Positions 14,470-23,764 of a stretch of 60,545 bases of DNA are shown one piece after another. Source of the DNA: Vibrio tetraodonis. Its GTDB lineage: Bacteria > Pseudomonadota > Gammaproteobacteria > Enterobacterales > Vibrionaceae. Each line of letters begins with the position of its first letter. Position 1 is the stretch's first letter. Position numbers and translations under genes: made by a program. The notes beneath the pieces are model-generated. The model worked only from the letters and a program-made list of their open reading frames with translations. It was not told where the DNA came from and did no database searches. The stretch covers positions 1-60,545 of the forward strand of contig NZ_QLYY01000028.1 of assembly GCF_003350295.1 (NCBI RefSeq), read 5' to 3'.

Positions 14470-15282
14470 CTAAGATTCCTTATCATGGTTAAGAATTAAA
14501 ACTAGTTGACCGTCATTGTCTGCGACTGTGCCATTGAATAAATGCTGCTGCCCAATACTGACAGGAACCGAGGAGAGTAACTCTACGGGCAATATATCCT
14601 TGGGCTTTAGTGATAACAGTTCACTAAGGAGCATGCGTTTTTGACACAGTAAAGCGTTGAGTTTGACTGGTGTGGACTCGAGAGATTGGCAAAAAGGAAG
14701 ATACATGGATTCCTTAGGTTGTAAATCTAACTCTTGAGTTAGCGTATCGACGAGTGCTTCATCTAGCTTGATATGGATGTTACCTTGGTGATCGTCGAAG
14801 TTGATGCTGATAGAGGCATACAGCCCCGTTCCTTGAGCTGGTTCAAATTCACACCGAGTCCACATTTTCTGCGGTGCCAACCAAGTCGCGATAATGGTCC
14901 CGACTTTTTCTTGAAGGCGCAGATCGCTGTTACTAAGCTCACTACAGCTTCGCTCTAATTTCGTAGCATAAAAACTATCGGCAAATTTAATTAAGGTTGG
15001 AGTATCAATAGAGGTGAAAATCTTACCGCCAGACTGATGACTAAATGTACTTATTACGGATTTGTTCATTTCATCCACTGAGAAGGTGTGAAGTGAAACA
15101 ATATTTATATTACATTTGATGTTATATGATTTTAACCAGTTCTGAAGTTCATAGGTTAAAATATTGCATGAGCTTGATATTAGATAATCCAGCTTATCTC
15201 GAATTATGTGAATTGACTTTCCTAGAGACTCAACACCTAGGGTTTGAAAGTCTGGAATAGATATTTTTCTGAGAGGTTCCAT
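14470..15282 (-). CDS. fliM: Lateral flagellar switch protein FliM, short form without CheY-binding peptide
   Basis: The 270-residue product is assigned as FliM by its position before fliN, a middle domain with SFYATKLERS-like and VGTIIATWLAPQKMW segments, and a C-terminal SpoA-type domain (about 195-268: LSLKPKDILPVELLSSVPVS, then FNGTVADNDGQLVLILNH). Classical FliM is 320-350 residues and begins with an EIDALL-type CheY-binding peptide; here the N-terminus is MEPLRKISIPDF, with no such motif. The middle domain is also quite diverged. This fits lateral motors that turn one way and are not reversed by CheY-P. It is the first gene of the operon; its promoter must lie in the 414-bp divergent region. 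Confidence 0.85.
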   Translation of the reverse strand: MEPLRKISIPDFQTLGVESLGKSIHIIRDKLDYLISSSCNILTYELQNWLKSYNIKCNINIVSLHTFSVDEMNKSVISTFSHQSGGKIFTSIDTPTLIKFADSFYATKLERSCSELSNSDLRLQEKVGTIIATWLAPQKMWTRCEFEPAQGTGLYASISINFDDHQGNIHIKLDEALVDTLTQELDLQPKESMYLPFCQSLESTPVKLNALLCQKRMLLSELLSLKPKDILPVELLSSVPVSIGQQHLFNGTVADNDGQLVLILNHDKES

Positions 15283-15696
15283 TTATATTTTACCATTTCA
15301 TGACAAATCGCTTATATAATTTTCTACCTTAATTTATTGCATTATTCATAGATTTTTTTGTTGCAAATAAGTCTTGTTTATTAAATTTGTGACTTTACTC
15401 CATATGTTGATTTGAATTCCTAATTCACATCTTTTCATTAAAAATAAAACAGGTTAGTTTGCAATACATGCAAATGATGAATGTCTTATTTTGAAACCTG
15501 ATGCATATAAATTTCTTGTATTCAATTGGTTTTAAATGATTTTTACTGATTTGTTACATAATTGGCGGCATCGATTGAAAAATGTTTAAGCTATTGAGCT
15601 TATTGGTTAAATATTATGACTCTTACAGTCGCCCATACTAAATAATACCCATAAAAATAAATGCATCAATAATAAGTTGGTTCTAAAAGAATAGTT
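15283..15696. promoter_or_regulatory. Divergent promoter region between fliM and motY of the lateral cluster
   Basis: 414 bp of A+T-rich DNA separates the starts of two flagellar operons facing away from each other. It must hold both promoters and, given LafK next door, probably sigma54-type elements. The best -24-like string, TTGGCGGC at about 15562, lacks a correctly spaced GC at -12, so I do not call a defined promoter. Several T-tracts suggest curved DNA or H-NS binding. Confidence 0.5.
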
Positions 15697-16608
15697 ATGA
15701 ATATCAAAGTCAAAAAAAAATATTTATTTCTTATTATTTTCTACTTCTCATCTGCTTTGGCAAACTTTGAGCAAAAAATACCAATGGATGAAGTCAAATG
15801 GATTTATCGTGGAAGTAGCTTAAAGTGTAGTTTAATTTTCAATAGCCTTTCTTATGGGAAGTTTTCTTTCCGGTCAGAGGAAATAGGTAAGACCAATTTA
15901 AAAGTTAATTTGGAAGGCAATAATCACCATTTTAAATATGGTGAATTATATAGTGCTCCTGAACCATGGAGTGAAAATAATAGTTTTAGGGGGATTGGCC
16001 ACCATGTGCCTATTATGGATGGTAAGTTGATATTCAATCAAGATATAAACCTTCTTTTAGATAAGATAAAGCAAGGTAATTGGATCAAACTCAGCTTCAG
16101 CGGAAAACAAGTTTCTGAACTTCAATCTCTACTACTTCCAACTACCCATATTCAAAAGCCACTTGCACAGTTTCAGCGGTGCTTATCTCGCCTCCCTCAT
16201 ATGTCTTATGTGACCGCAAGAGACCTTACTTTCTCTTTTCCTGCAGGAGAGCATCGCCTTGATAATACTCAGCAAAAGACCTTATATGCCTATACTACCT
16301 ATCTTGATGCAGACGATAGTGTTTCCCGTATTCTTATCGATGGGTACAGCGACAATATTGGTTCCGACTTAAACAACTTGTCTCTATCTGAACGAAGAGC
16401 AAATGCAATCGCTGATGTTCTTTCGAGCTACGGCATTTCGAAAAAAAAGATACAAATACGGTCACATGGTTCTCGTTATCCGGTGTCGAATAATGATACG
16501 GCCGAAGGACAGGCGAAGAATCGGCGTGTGACCGTCAGGTTAGTTCGCAGTGATGAAAAAATAGTACCTCAAAATACTCAAACAATTAACGACATGGAAG
16601 AGGCTTAA
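15697..16608 (+). CDS. motY: Lateral flagellar T-ring/stator anchor protein MotY
   Basis: The 303-residue protein has a signal peptide (about 1-22, ending SSALA), an N-terminal beta domain that in MotY binds the basal body, and a C-terminal OmpA-like peptidoglycan-binding domain (about 165-285) with NLSLSERRANAIADVL, SHGSRYPVSNNDT and GQAKNRRVTVRL. MotY holds stator units around the motor in vibrios; the gene next to lafK is the lateral version. It starts the plus-strand operon, 3 bp upstream of lafK. The polar MotY is usually encoded elsewhere on the large chromosome. Confidence in the family is high; the lateral assignment rests on position. Confidence 0.88.
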   Translation: MNIKVKKKYLFLIIFYFSSALANFEQKIPMDEVKWIYRGSSLKCSLIFNSLSYGKFSFRSEEIGKTNLKVNLEGNNHHFKYGELYSAPEPWSENNSFRGIGHHVPIMDGKLIFNQDINLLLDKIKQGNWIKLSFSGKQVSELQSLLLPTTHIQKPLAQFQRCLSRLPHMSYVTARDLTFSFPAGEHRLDNTQQKTLYAYTTYLDADDSVSRILIDGYSDNIGSDLNNLSLSERRANAIADVLSSYGISKKKIQIRSHGSRYPVSNNDTAEGQAKNRRVTVRLVRSDEKIVPQNTQTINDMEEA

Positions 16609-16610
16609 AA

Positions 16611-17942
16611 ATGACAAGCACAAGTATTTTGTTAGTTGAGCCCAAGGATGAACTTGCCCAATCGATCATAAAAGTACTCGAGCCGTCTGGATACAGAGTG
16701 ACTCATGTTCGGACAGGGCGCAGTGCATTACTTGAACCCAGCACTGCCATTACCTTGGTGAGTTCCAATTTGCCTGATATGTGTGTACGTGAATTTGTCC
16801 ACTGTCACAATAAAAAGGCCGAAGTTGGTGTCGCCATTGCAATTGTCGAGCAAAACCAAGGGTTACTTGCGGCAGAAACCATGAAAGCGGGTGCGACTGA
16901 TTATTTATTACGACCGTTTGAAAGTTGCCAGCTACTCAGTTTACTTCGCCGCATTGAAGTGGTCGGTAAACCGATAGCAAACCTTGTTGCTGAATCTTGG
17001 CGCAGTAAGCAAGTTCTTCAACTAGCCCACAGAGCCGCATGCACCAAAGCCAGTGTTCTCATCACCGGGGAGTCTGGCACGGGAAAAGAAGTTCTTGCGA
17101 GATATGTTCACCAGCACTCACCTCGGGCAGACGGTCCTTTTGTCGCGGTCAATTGTGCCGCTATTCCAGAGTCTATGCTTGAGGCGGTGCTTTTTGGACA
17201 CGTTAAAGGAGCCTTCACCGGGGCTACTCAGTCGCAAAGCGGCAAGTTTGAAGAGGCTGAGCAGGGCACTATTTTTCTTGATGAAATAGGTGAGATGTCA
17301 CCATCTGTACAAGCTAAATTACTGCGTGTACTTCAAGAGCGCGAAGTAGAGCGTGTTGGTAGCCACAAAGCGGTTAAGCTTGATATTAGAGTCATTGCTG
17401 CAACCAACAAAGATTTGCGCGAGGAGGTAAAAAATGGTCAGTTTCGTGAAGATCTCTATTATCGTTTAGATGTCTTACCTCTACATTGGCCTCCGCTTCG
17501 AGAACGAAGCGAAGACATCTTGCCTATCAGCCAATTCTTTATCAATAAATATCAGGATGGTAGTCGATGCCACCTCTCCCATGATGCCAGAACGGCTTTA
17601 TGTCAATACAACTGGCCAGGCAATATTCGTGAACTAGAAAACGTTATTCAACGTGCACTTGTTATGCGCCATGGTGATTACATTACTGCTCAGGACCTTA
17701 TGTTACCAATGGAGTTACTTTCCTCTACACAGGAAACGGCACCTTCACAAAGCATGGGGCATGTCGAAATCAAAAAGCAGGCAGAGTTCCAGTACATCCT
17801 TGAACAACTGCGTCATTTTGGCGGAAACCGCACCAAAACAGCAAATGCCCTTGGTGTTACCACGCGCGCATTACGATATAAACTAGCCGCAATGCGTGAA
17901 CAAGGCATTGATTTACAGTCAGCCATAGGCTCGGCTGCTTAA
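16611..17942 (+). CDS. lafK: Sigma54-dependent lateral flagellar regulator LafK
   Basis: The 443-residue protein has a degenerate receiver domain (1-115), an AAA+ sigma54-activation domain with Walker A GESGTGKE (153-160) and the sigma54-contacting GAFTGA loop (200-205), and a C-terminal Fis-type helix-turn-helix (NRTKTANALGVTTRALRYKL). The acidic pocket and phospho-acceptor Asp of true receivers are missing: the strand ends LVSSNLPD where LLLD is expected. That is typical of FlrA/LafK regulators, which are controlled by abundance or ligand rather than phosphorylation. In Vibrio parahaemolyticus LafK switches on the lateral basal-body operons. It lies between motY and fliE in one transcription unit. 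Confidence 0.92.
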   Translation: MTSTSILLVEPKDELAQSIIKVLEPSGYRVTHVRTGRSALLEPSTAITLVSSNLPDMCVREFVHCHNKKAEVGVAIAIVEQNQGLLAAETMKAGATDYLLRPFESCQLLSLLRRIEVVGKPIANLVAESWRSKQVLQLAHRAACTKASVLITGESGTGKEVLARYVHQHSPRADGPFVAVNCAAIPESMLEAVLFGHVKGAFTGATQSQSGKFEEAEQGTIFLDEIGEMSPSVQAKLLRVLQEREVERVGSHKAVKLDIRVIAATNKDLREEVKNGQFREDLYYRLDVLPLHWPPLRERSEDILPISQFFINKYQDGSRCHLSHDARTALCQYNWPGNIRELENVIQRALVMRHGDYITAQDLMLPMELLSSTQETAPSQSMGHVEIKKQAEFQYILEQLRHFGGNRTKTANALGVTTRALRYKLAAMREQGIDLQSAIGSAA

Positions 17943-17955
17943 AGGAGAAAAATTA

Positions 17956-18312
17956 ATGGCAAGTCACCCTATCCATAATGCGATAAGCGCAGAGCAGTTA
18001 ATGTTGTCTAAAATGGAAGCGATGCAATCCATTATTCAGCCCGAACCTGCTATCTCAGCGAACCCTCTCGATACGCATAATATTACATCGTCTCTGTCAT
18101 TTTCCGATGCCATGGTAAATGTTCTTGATTCAGTGAATCAATATCAATCTGTCGCCAGTCAGAAAATGACCGCGGTTGAAACAGGCCAGAGTGACGATCT
18201 CGTTGGTGCCATGATAGCCAGTCGAAAAGCGAGTTTGTCCTTCGATTCCTTGATGCAAGTTCGTAACAAGGTTGTGACCTCATTTGAAGACATCATGAAG
18301 ATGCCGGTGTAG
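17956..18312 (+). CDS. fliE: Lateral flagellar MS-ring/rod junction protein FliE
   Basis: The 118-residue protein joins the FliF ring to the rod and is among the first substrates of the export apparatus. The conserved C-terminus DLVGAMIASRKASLSFDSLM, then QVRNKVVTSFEDIMKMPV is typical FliE. It has the ribosome site AAGGAG upstream and starts 13 bp after lafK. Only 3 bp separate it from fliF. Confidence 0.92.
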   Translation: MASHPIHNAISAEQLMLSKMEAMQSIIQPEPAISANPLDTHNITSSLSFSDAMVNVLDSVNQYQSVASQKMTAVETGQSDDLVGAMIASRKASLSFDSLMQVRNKVVTSFEDIMKMPV

Positions 18313-18315
18313 CCC

Positions 18316-20064
18316 ATGTCAGAATTAACCACACAAGTCGCCAATGGCGCAGCACTTAATGTGCCGAGTTCTGATCCCTCCTCGCAAAGAGGGATTCAAG
18401 ATTTCACGGATAAACTCAAGCAGCTTTGGTCTAACAGCCAACGAAATTTAGTCTTGTCCGCGGTGTTAGCAGCAATTGTTGCCGCGATCATTGTGGTGGC
18501 GCTTTGGAGTTCAACACAAAGTTACCGCCCTTTATACAGTCAGCAAGAGAGGTTTGATACAGGAGAGATCGTTTCTGTTCTTGAATCTGAAGGGATCAAT
18601 TACCGATTGCAAGAACAAAATGGTCAAGTATTAGTGCCGGAAGGTGAGGTTGCTAGGATAAGGATGTTATTAGCCGCTAAGGGTGTTAAAGCTAAGCTGC
18701 CAACAGGCCTAGACTCACTTAAAGAAGACAGTTCACTCGGAACTAGCCAGTTTATGGAAACCGCGCGCTATCGGCATGGCCTTGAGGGGGAGTTGATTCG
18801 TACTATTATCTCGCTCAATGCGGTATCCAATGCTAGGGTTCATCTGGCCATACCTCGCCAAACCTTATTTGTCAGACAAAATAGCGAAGCGCCTTCTGCT
18901 TCAGTGATGCTGGAACTTAAACCCGGTGAGGACTTAAAACCAGAACAAGTTGAAGCCATTATTAACTTGGTTGTGGGCAGTGTCACTGCAATGAAACCAG
19001 AGCAAGTATCCGTAATTGACCAGTACGGTCGTCTACTCAGTGCGGATGTGGGCTCTGCCGAAGCGGGGAAAGTGAATGCCAAGTATTTAGAGTATCAACG
19101 TAATGTTGAGAAGCAGATTATCCAACGTGCATCGGATATGCTGACTCCTATTGTTGGGCCGAGTAATTTCCGTGTTCAAGTTGCGGCTGATATGGACTTT
19201 AGTCAGGTCGAAGAAACACAGGAAATTCTCGATGATAGTCCAATCGTGCGCAATGAGCACACTATCACAAACAACTCGATTGACCAGATCGCTTTAGGTG
19301 TTCCGGGAACTCTGAGTAACCAACCCCCTGTTACCGGTGAAGCTCCAACCCATGATAGCCAAAACACGAACGCGCGATCAGAAATAAACCGCCAGTACGC
19401 AGTGGGTAGCAGCGTGCGCCGTACCCAGTATCAACAAGGTAAGATAAATAAGTTGAGTGTTTCAGTGTTACTCAATCAAGCCGTTGCTCCCAATGGGCAA
19501 GCCTGGACTGACGAAGAGAAAGCACAAATATCGACTATGGTGACTGATGCAATAGGTATCTCCGCGGATAGAGGTGACACGCTAAGTTTAATGAGCTTTG
19601 GTTTTACTCCTTTAGCCATTGAAGCTCCGCCAAGCATTCCTTGGTGGCAAGATCCTACAGTACAGCAACCGATGCGATATGTGATTGGCGGTATGCTGGG
19701 TATGGCAATGATTTTCTTTGTTCTACGTCCTTTGATTCTTCATTTAACTGGTTCAGATCTTAACTCACGAGAGCTTGAGTTTGCGGATCCACAGCAAGAC
19801 ACCGTATTTGACGATATACAAACCCGAGAAGAAAGGGAAAGAGAAGAAGTGCTCAATCGAAAACTGTCTGAAAAAGGTATTTCCGTGTCATCTGGACTGG
19901 ATATGGGACATGACATGCTACCTCCGGCGGGCTCGCCATTAGAAATTCAGCTCAAGCATCTACAACTGATCGCGAATGAAGAACCTGAACGAGTCGCTGA
20001 AGTATTAAAACAATGGGTGAATGTAAATGAACACAGCAGAATTAAAGCAAAAGCCAATGCTTAG
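18316..20064 (+). CDS. fliF: Lateral flagellar MS-ring protein FliF
   Basis: The 582-residue protein builds the inner-membrane MS ring. Two membrane helices (about 48-68 and 452-472) flank a periplasmic region with the secretin-like ring-building motifs (LYSQQERFDTGEIVSVLESE; ARVHLAIPRQTLF). The C-terminal tail, which binds FliG, is charged and overlaps the fliG start by 38 bp. Length is in the usual range (550-580). Confidence 0.93.
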   Translation: MSELTTQVANGAALNVPSSDPSSQRGIQDFTDKLKQLWSNSQRNLVLSAVLAAIVAAIIVVALWSSTQSYRPLYSQQERFDTGEIVSVLESEGINYRLQEQNGQVLVPEGEVARIRMLLAAKGVKAKLPTGLDSLKEDSSLGTSQFMETARYRHGLEGELIRTIISLNAVSNARVHLAIPRQTLFVRQNSEAPSASVMLELKPGEDLKPEQVEAIINLVVGSVTAMKPEQVSVIDQYGRLLSADVGSAEAGKVNAKYLEYQRNVEKQIIQRASDMLTPIVGPSNFRVQVAADMDFSQVEETQEILDDSPIVRNEHTITNNSIDQIALGVPGTLSNQPPVTGEAPTHDSQNTNARSEINRQYAVGSSVRRTQYQQGKINKLSVSVLLNQAVAPNGQAWTDEEKAQISTMVTDAIGISADRGDTLSLMSFGFTPLAIEAPPSIPWWQDPTVQQPMRYVIGGMLGMAMIFFVLRPLILHLTGSDLNSRELEFADPQQDTVFDDIQTREEREREEVLNRKLSEKGISVSSGLDMGHDMLPPAGSPLEIQLKHLQLIANEEPERVAEVLKQWVNVNEHSRIKAKANA

Positions 20065-21046
20065 CTACGTAGAACAAACCGCTCTTGTGTTGTTGGGCAT
20101 GGGAGAAGATGCTGCCGCCAAGGTGTTGCGCCACTTCACTCGAGATGAAACTCAGCGAGTCACCAAAGCGATGGCCAAGTTAAGTGGCATCAAAAGCGAT
20201 AGCGCTAATGGTGCTATCCAAAGCTTCTTCGATGACTTTCGTCAACACAGTGGCATTAGGGGAGCGTCGAAAGAGTATTTATCTAAAACCTTGCGCAAAG
20301 CCTTGGGCAACGACTTAGCGAAAGGGCTACTCAATACGCTCTACGGTGATGAAATCAGTAACAATATGCAAAGATTGCAATGGGTTGAGTCTGATGTGTT
20401 AGCAAGGTTTATCGCCAAAGAACACCCTCAAATGCAAGCCATCTTTCTTGCTTACTTGCCAGCAGAAAGCTCATCAGCTGTTTTGAAGCGCATGCCGCAA
20501 GATGAACATGATGAGTTGTTGTTCCGCATTGCCCAAATGCAAGACATTGATCACCAAGTGGCAAGTGATCTCAATGACTTGATTGAACGTTGTATTGAGC
20601 AAGTATCGGTCAGTCAAAGCGCTCCACTATCTGGGGTCAAACAAGTGGCCGATATTATAAATAGATTTGAGGGTGACAGAGGCTCACTGATGGAAATGCT
20701 CAAACTGCATGATGAAGACGTGGTCAGTGAGATTGAGCAGAACATGTTTGACTTTATGGTATTGGGCCGCCAACCGGAAGAAACAATGGATCGCCTCGTG
20801 CAGCAGGTGCCTATGGAGCTTTGGTCACTAGCGCTTAAAGGTGCCGAAATCCAGCTTCAGTTAGCCATTAAGAGTGCCATGCCACAGCGTATGGTCAAAG
20901 CGCTGGAAGACGATATGGAAGTCCGAGGAGCCGTACCATTGAGCCGCGTAGAGCGTGCAAGGTATGACATCATGCAAATGGTGCGTGAATTGGATGAAGC
21001 CGATGAGGTAGAGCTGGTTCTGTATGATGAACCTAGAGTGGAGTAA
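20027..21046 (+). CDS. fliG: Lateral flagellar switch protein FliG
   Basis: The 339-residue protein is the rotor component of the C-ring that contacts the stator. Family motifs are EQTALVLLGMGEDAAAKVL near the start, EHPQMQAIFLAYLPAESSSA in the middle domain (the EHPQ element), and the C-terminal torque helix with charged residues (SLALKGAEIQLQLAIKSAMP, then RVERARYDIMQMVRELDEAD). The start at 20027 overlaps fliF by 38 bp; an ATG at 20057, overlapping by only 8 bp, is an alternative. fliH follows 3 bp later. Confidence 0.93.
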   Translation: MNTAELKQKPMLSYVEQTALVLLGMGEDAAAKVLRHFTRDETQRVTKAMAKLSGIKSDSANGAIQSFFDDFRQHSGIRGASKEYLSKTLRKALGNDLAKGLLNTLYGDEISNNMQRLQWVESDVLARFIAKEHPQMQAIFLAYLPAESSSAVLKRMPQDEHDELLFRIAQMQDIDHQVASDLNDLIERCIEQVSVSQSAPLSGVKQVADIINRFEGDRGSLMEMLKLHDEDVVSEIEQNMFDFMVLGRQPEETMDRLVQQVPMELWSLALKGAEIQLQLAIKSAMPQRMVKALEDDMEVRGAVPLSRVERARYDIMQMVRELDEADEVELVLYDEPRVE

Positions 21047-21049
21047 GCC

Positions 21050-21799
21050 ATGTCACTAACCAAATCTGAATTTTTTGATGTACCGACGACCGACTACCGC
21101 ATTCACCGTTTCCCACCGTTGGCTAAACCAGTAGAGGTCGATGATAGCTTTGCTCTTGACGACCAATGGCAAGATCCTCAAGCCGAGTTGCAGCAAAAGC
21201 TGCAAGAGGGTTTTCAAACAGGTCTAGAGCAAGGGCACGAAGAAGGACTTCGTCAGGGATTAACCCAAGGGCAGCAGCAGGGTTTACTTGAAGGTCAAAA
21301 AGAAGGGTTTCAGCAAGGTTTTATCTCCGGTGAACAGTCGGGAAAGCAAGCATTTGTTGAGGCTACTAAGCCTGTGAATGCCATATACCAGTCACTTTCG
21401 CACTGGCAAGCGGAGCGAGAACAGCAGCAAAGGCATGTGATTTGTGATTTGGTGCAAAAAGTTGCTCAGCAGGTGATTCGCGCCGAGCTAACGCTCATGC
21501 CACAGCAGATTTTAGCCTTAGTGGATGAAACTCTGGAGGCAATGCCAGGCAAGACAGAAAAGGTCACGGTTCATCTTAATCCACAAGATTTAGAGCGACT
21601 TGAAGATATTAATTCAGAACTTGCTAAAGAGTGGAAATTGGTGGCAAATCCCGATTTGCAACCAGGGGGATGTCATTTAGTGACTGAAGAGGCAGAAGCA
21701 GATGCAAGTTGTGACTCAAGGCTGCAAGCTTGTATGGATAATGTAAAGCAGCATTTGCTTGATGAAGTGACTCAAGTAAGCGATGAGGCTGATGACTAA
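21050..21799 (+). CDS. fliH: Lateral flagellar export ATPase regulator FliH
   Basis: The 249-residue protein is the negative regulator and peripheral stalk of the FliI ATPase. Its N-terminal half has a run of GxxxG-type repeats with many Gln and Glu (GFQTGLEQGHEEGLRQGLTQ and following, about 58-105), the hallmark of FliH, followed by a V-ATPase subunit E-like C-terminal domain. It overlaps fliI by 17 bp. Confidence 0.9.
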   Translation: MSLTKSEFFDVPTTDYRIHRFPPLAKPVEVDDSFALDDQWQDPQAELQQKLQEGFQTGLEQGHEEGLRQGLTQGQQQGLLEGQKEGFQQGFISGEQSGKQAFVEATKPVNAIYQSLSHWQAEREQQQRHVICDLVQKVAQQVIRAELTLMPQQILALVDETLEAMPGKTEKVTVHLNPQDLERLEDINSELAKEWKLVANPDLQPGGCHLVTEEAEADASCDSRLQACMDNVKQHLLDEVTQVSDEADD

Positions 21800-23138
21800 C
21801 ACACAAGCATTTGAATTACTCTTTGAACGCACGAATGAAGCGATTGCGTCACTTGACTCTATTCCTGTTGCGAGAGTGACGGGCAGACTGGTAAAGGCAA
21901 CGGGCAACATGCTGCAAGCAGTAGGTTGTCGCTTCAAACTTGAGCAGCGTTGCCTAGTGGAAACATCCGATGGCGATATGATAGAAGCTCAGGTAGTTGG
22001 TTTTGACCACACAATTGCTTTTTTAATGCCGATACGCCGTCTTGGTGGCTTATTCGCTGGGGCCAAAGTCATCCCTTTGGATGGCGACAGTACTGTCGAG
22101 TTAGGAGATCACTGGCTCGGTCGTGTGGTTAATGGCCTTGGCGAGGCACTAGATGATGGCCCGGAGCTTCGTGGTGGCGATCGGGTTTCGTTAGAGCCTA
22201 AGGTGATTAATCCGCTCAAACGCCGGCCTGTTGATTCTCCTTTAGATATAGGCGTTCGAGCGATCAATGGATTACTCACGGTAGGTAAAGGTCAAAGGGT
22301 TGGTCTAATGGCGGGCAGTGGTGTTGGCAAAAGTATGCTGCTCGGGATGATGGCCAAAAATACCGAAGCCGATGTTGTCGTGGTTGGTTTAATTGGTGAG
22401 CGCGGGCGTGAAGTGCGAGAGTTTATTGAGACAAACCTGAGTATAGATGCTCGCCGTAAAGCCATTGTTGTTGCGGCTCCAGCAGATGACTCACCGCTAA
22501 TGCGACTAAGAGCGACGTTATTATGCCACCGAGTTGCCGAATATTATCGGGACAAGGGTAAGGATGTGCTGTTAATGATGGATTCTCTCACCCGCTATGC
22601 GATGGCGCAGCGAGAGATTGCTTTGTCATTGGGTGAGCCTCCGGCGACTCGAGGCTATCCACCCTCTGTTTTTAACGCTTTACCTCAGTTGCTTGAACGC
22701 TCTGGGAATGGAGAAAACCCAACGGGCAGTTTGACGGCTATTTATACCATTCTAGCTGCGGGGGATGATCAACAAGATCCTGTGGTAGATTCAGCGCGAG
22801 CGATCTTAGATGGCCATGTCGTCTTATCACGAAAACTAGCAGAGCAAGGGCATTACCCTGCAATTGATATCGGGGCTTCCATCAGCCGATGCATGGCGTC
22901 ATGTGTTGCCAAGGAGCATTCAGCGTTAGCGAGTGAGTTTAGACAAGCCTATTCAGGCTATCTTGAAGTAAAAGATTTGATTCCACTGGGCGGCTATCAG
23001 CCAGGTCAGGACCTTAAGTTAGATAGCTATGTGGCTTTGCAGCCAAGACTCACTGCCTACCTAAAGCAAAACTATGATTCTTCGGCTGGTTTTACCGATA
23101 GCTTGGTAGAGTTGGGGCAGATTTTTCAATCATCTTAG
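21783..23138 (+). CDS. fliI: Lateral flagellar export ATPase FliI
   Basis: The 451-residue F1-beta-like ATPase supplies energy for substrate unloading in flagellar protein export. Walker A is AGSGVGKS (about 178-185), Walker B DVLLMMDSLTRYA (about 260-272), and the type III-specific signature GEPPATRGYPPSVF follows. It may start at 21783 or at the ATG 9 bp later (MTNTQAFE). It lies between fliH and fliJ. Confidence 0.95.
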   Translation: MRLMTNTQAFELLFERTNEAIASLDSIPVARVTGRLVKATGNMLQAVGCRFKLEQRCLVETSDGDMIEAQVVGFDHTIAFLMPIRRLGGLFAGAKVIPLDGDSTVELGDHWLGRVVNGLGEALDDGPELRGGDRVSLEPKVINPLKRRPVDSPLDIGVRAINGLLTVGKGQRVGLMAGSGVGKSMLLGMMAKNTEADVVVVGLIGERGREVREFIETNLSIDARRKAIVVAAPADDSPLMRLRATLLCHRVAEYYRDKGKDVLLMMDSLTRYAMAQREIALSLGEPPATRGYPPSVFNALPQLLERSGNGENPTGSLTAIYTILAAGDDQQDPVVDSARAILDGHVVLSRKLAEQGHYPAIDIGASISRCMASCVAKEHSALASEFRQAYSGYLEVKDLIPLGGYQPGQDLKLDSYVALQPRLTAYLKQNYDSSAGFTDSLVELGQIFQSS

Positions 23139-23147
23139 GGCAATGGA

Positions 23148-23594
23148 ATGCAATCTAAACAAAGGGCAATAAATAAATTTTGCGTATTAACGCAGAAGCA
23201 GCGCGATCTTATGTCAGTGCAACTTGAGACACTTCGCCAGCAAACCGACCAAGCATTTTTGCAGATAGAGCAGTTGCAAGACTTGAAGACGCAAACTCGT
23301 TCCCAAGGGGTAACTCATGCCGTTTTTCATCGGGAAATGTTACTCAATCAATGTCGAGTGGAAGGGATGTTAAGCAAGATGATCGACCATCAGCAACACG
23401 AACTTCAACTCATGCATGCTCAATACCACTCATTAAAAGGTTTACTGGAGGCAAAACACTGCAAAGTTAAAGGTCTTGAGGCCAAGTTAGAAGACTGGCA
23501 ACGTGAGCAAAGAGTCGTTGAGCAGAAAAAAGAAGAGTTGATCCTTGAAGAAATGGTAAACAATCTTGCTGCCCGAAAAGTTCTTGAGTTTTAG
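23148..23594 (+). CDS. fliJ: Lateral flagellar export chaperone/stalk protein FliJ
   Basis: The 148-residue, almost wholly helical protein is a two-stranded coiled coil that sits in the FliI hexamer like the gamma subunit of ATP synthase. Sequence is rich in Q, E, K and L with heptads, e.g. QLETLRQQTDQAFLQIEQLQ. Assigned by composition, length (family 140-150) and position as the last gene of fliEFGHIJ. Confidence 0.88.
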   Translation: MQSKQRAINKFCVLTQKQRDLMSVQLETLRQQTDQAFLQIEQLQDLKTQTRSQGVTHAVFHREMLLNQCRVEGMLSKMIDHQQHELQLMHAQYHSLKGLLEAKHCKVKGLEAKLEDWQREQRVVEQKKEELILEEMVNNLAARKVLEF

Positions 23595-23764
23595 ACTATG
23601 GAAAGGCGGCACTTCCTTATTCGAGATTAAATAGTGTTTGAGCCTCTGGAATACACATTCAGATTTCTAAACAATCCACTTTTTCTATTGCGCAGTATTG
23701 ATAGAGTGGCAAATCAATCGAAGATGATAAAACCCAGTGGCGGTATGTTGCGATAGAGGATGTT

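Noticed and set aside
15555..15575. TTGGCGGCATCGATTGA as a sigma54 promoter for motY
   Set aside because: The GC of the -12 element is not at the required 10-base spacing.
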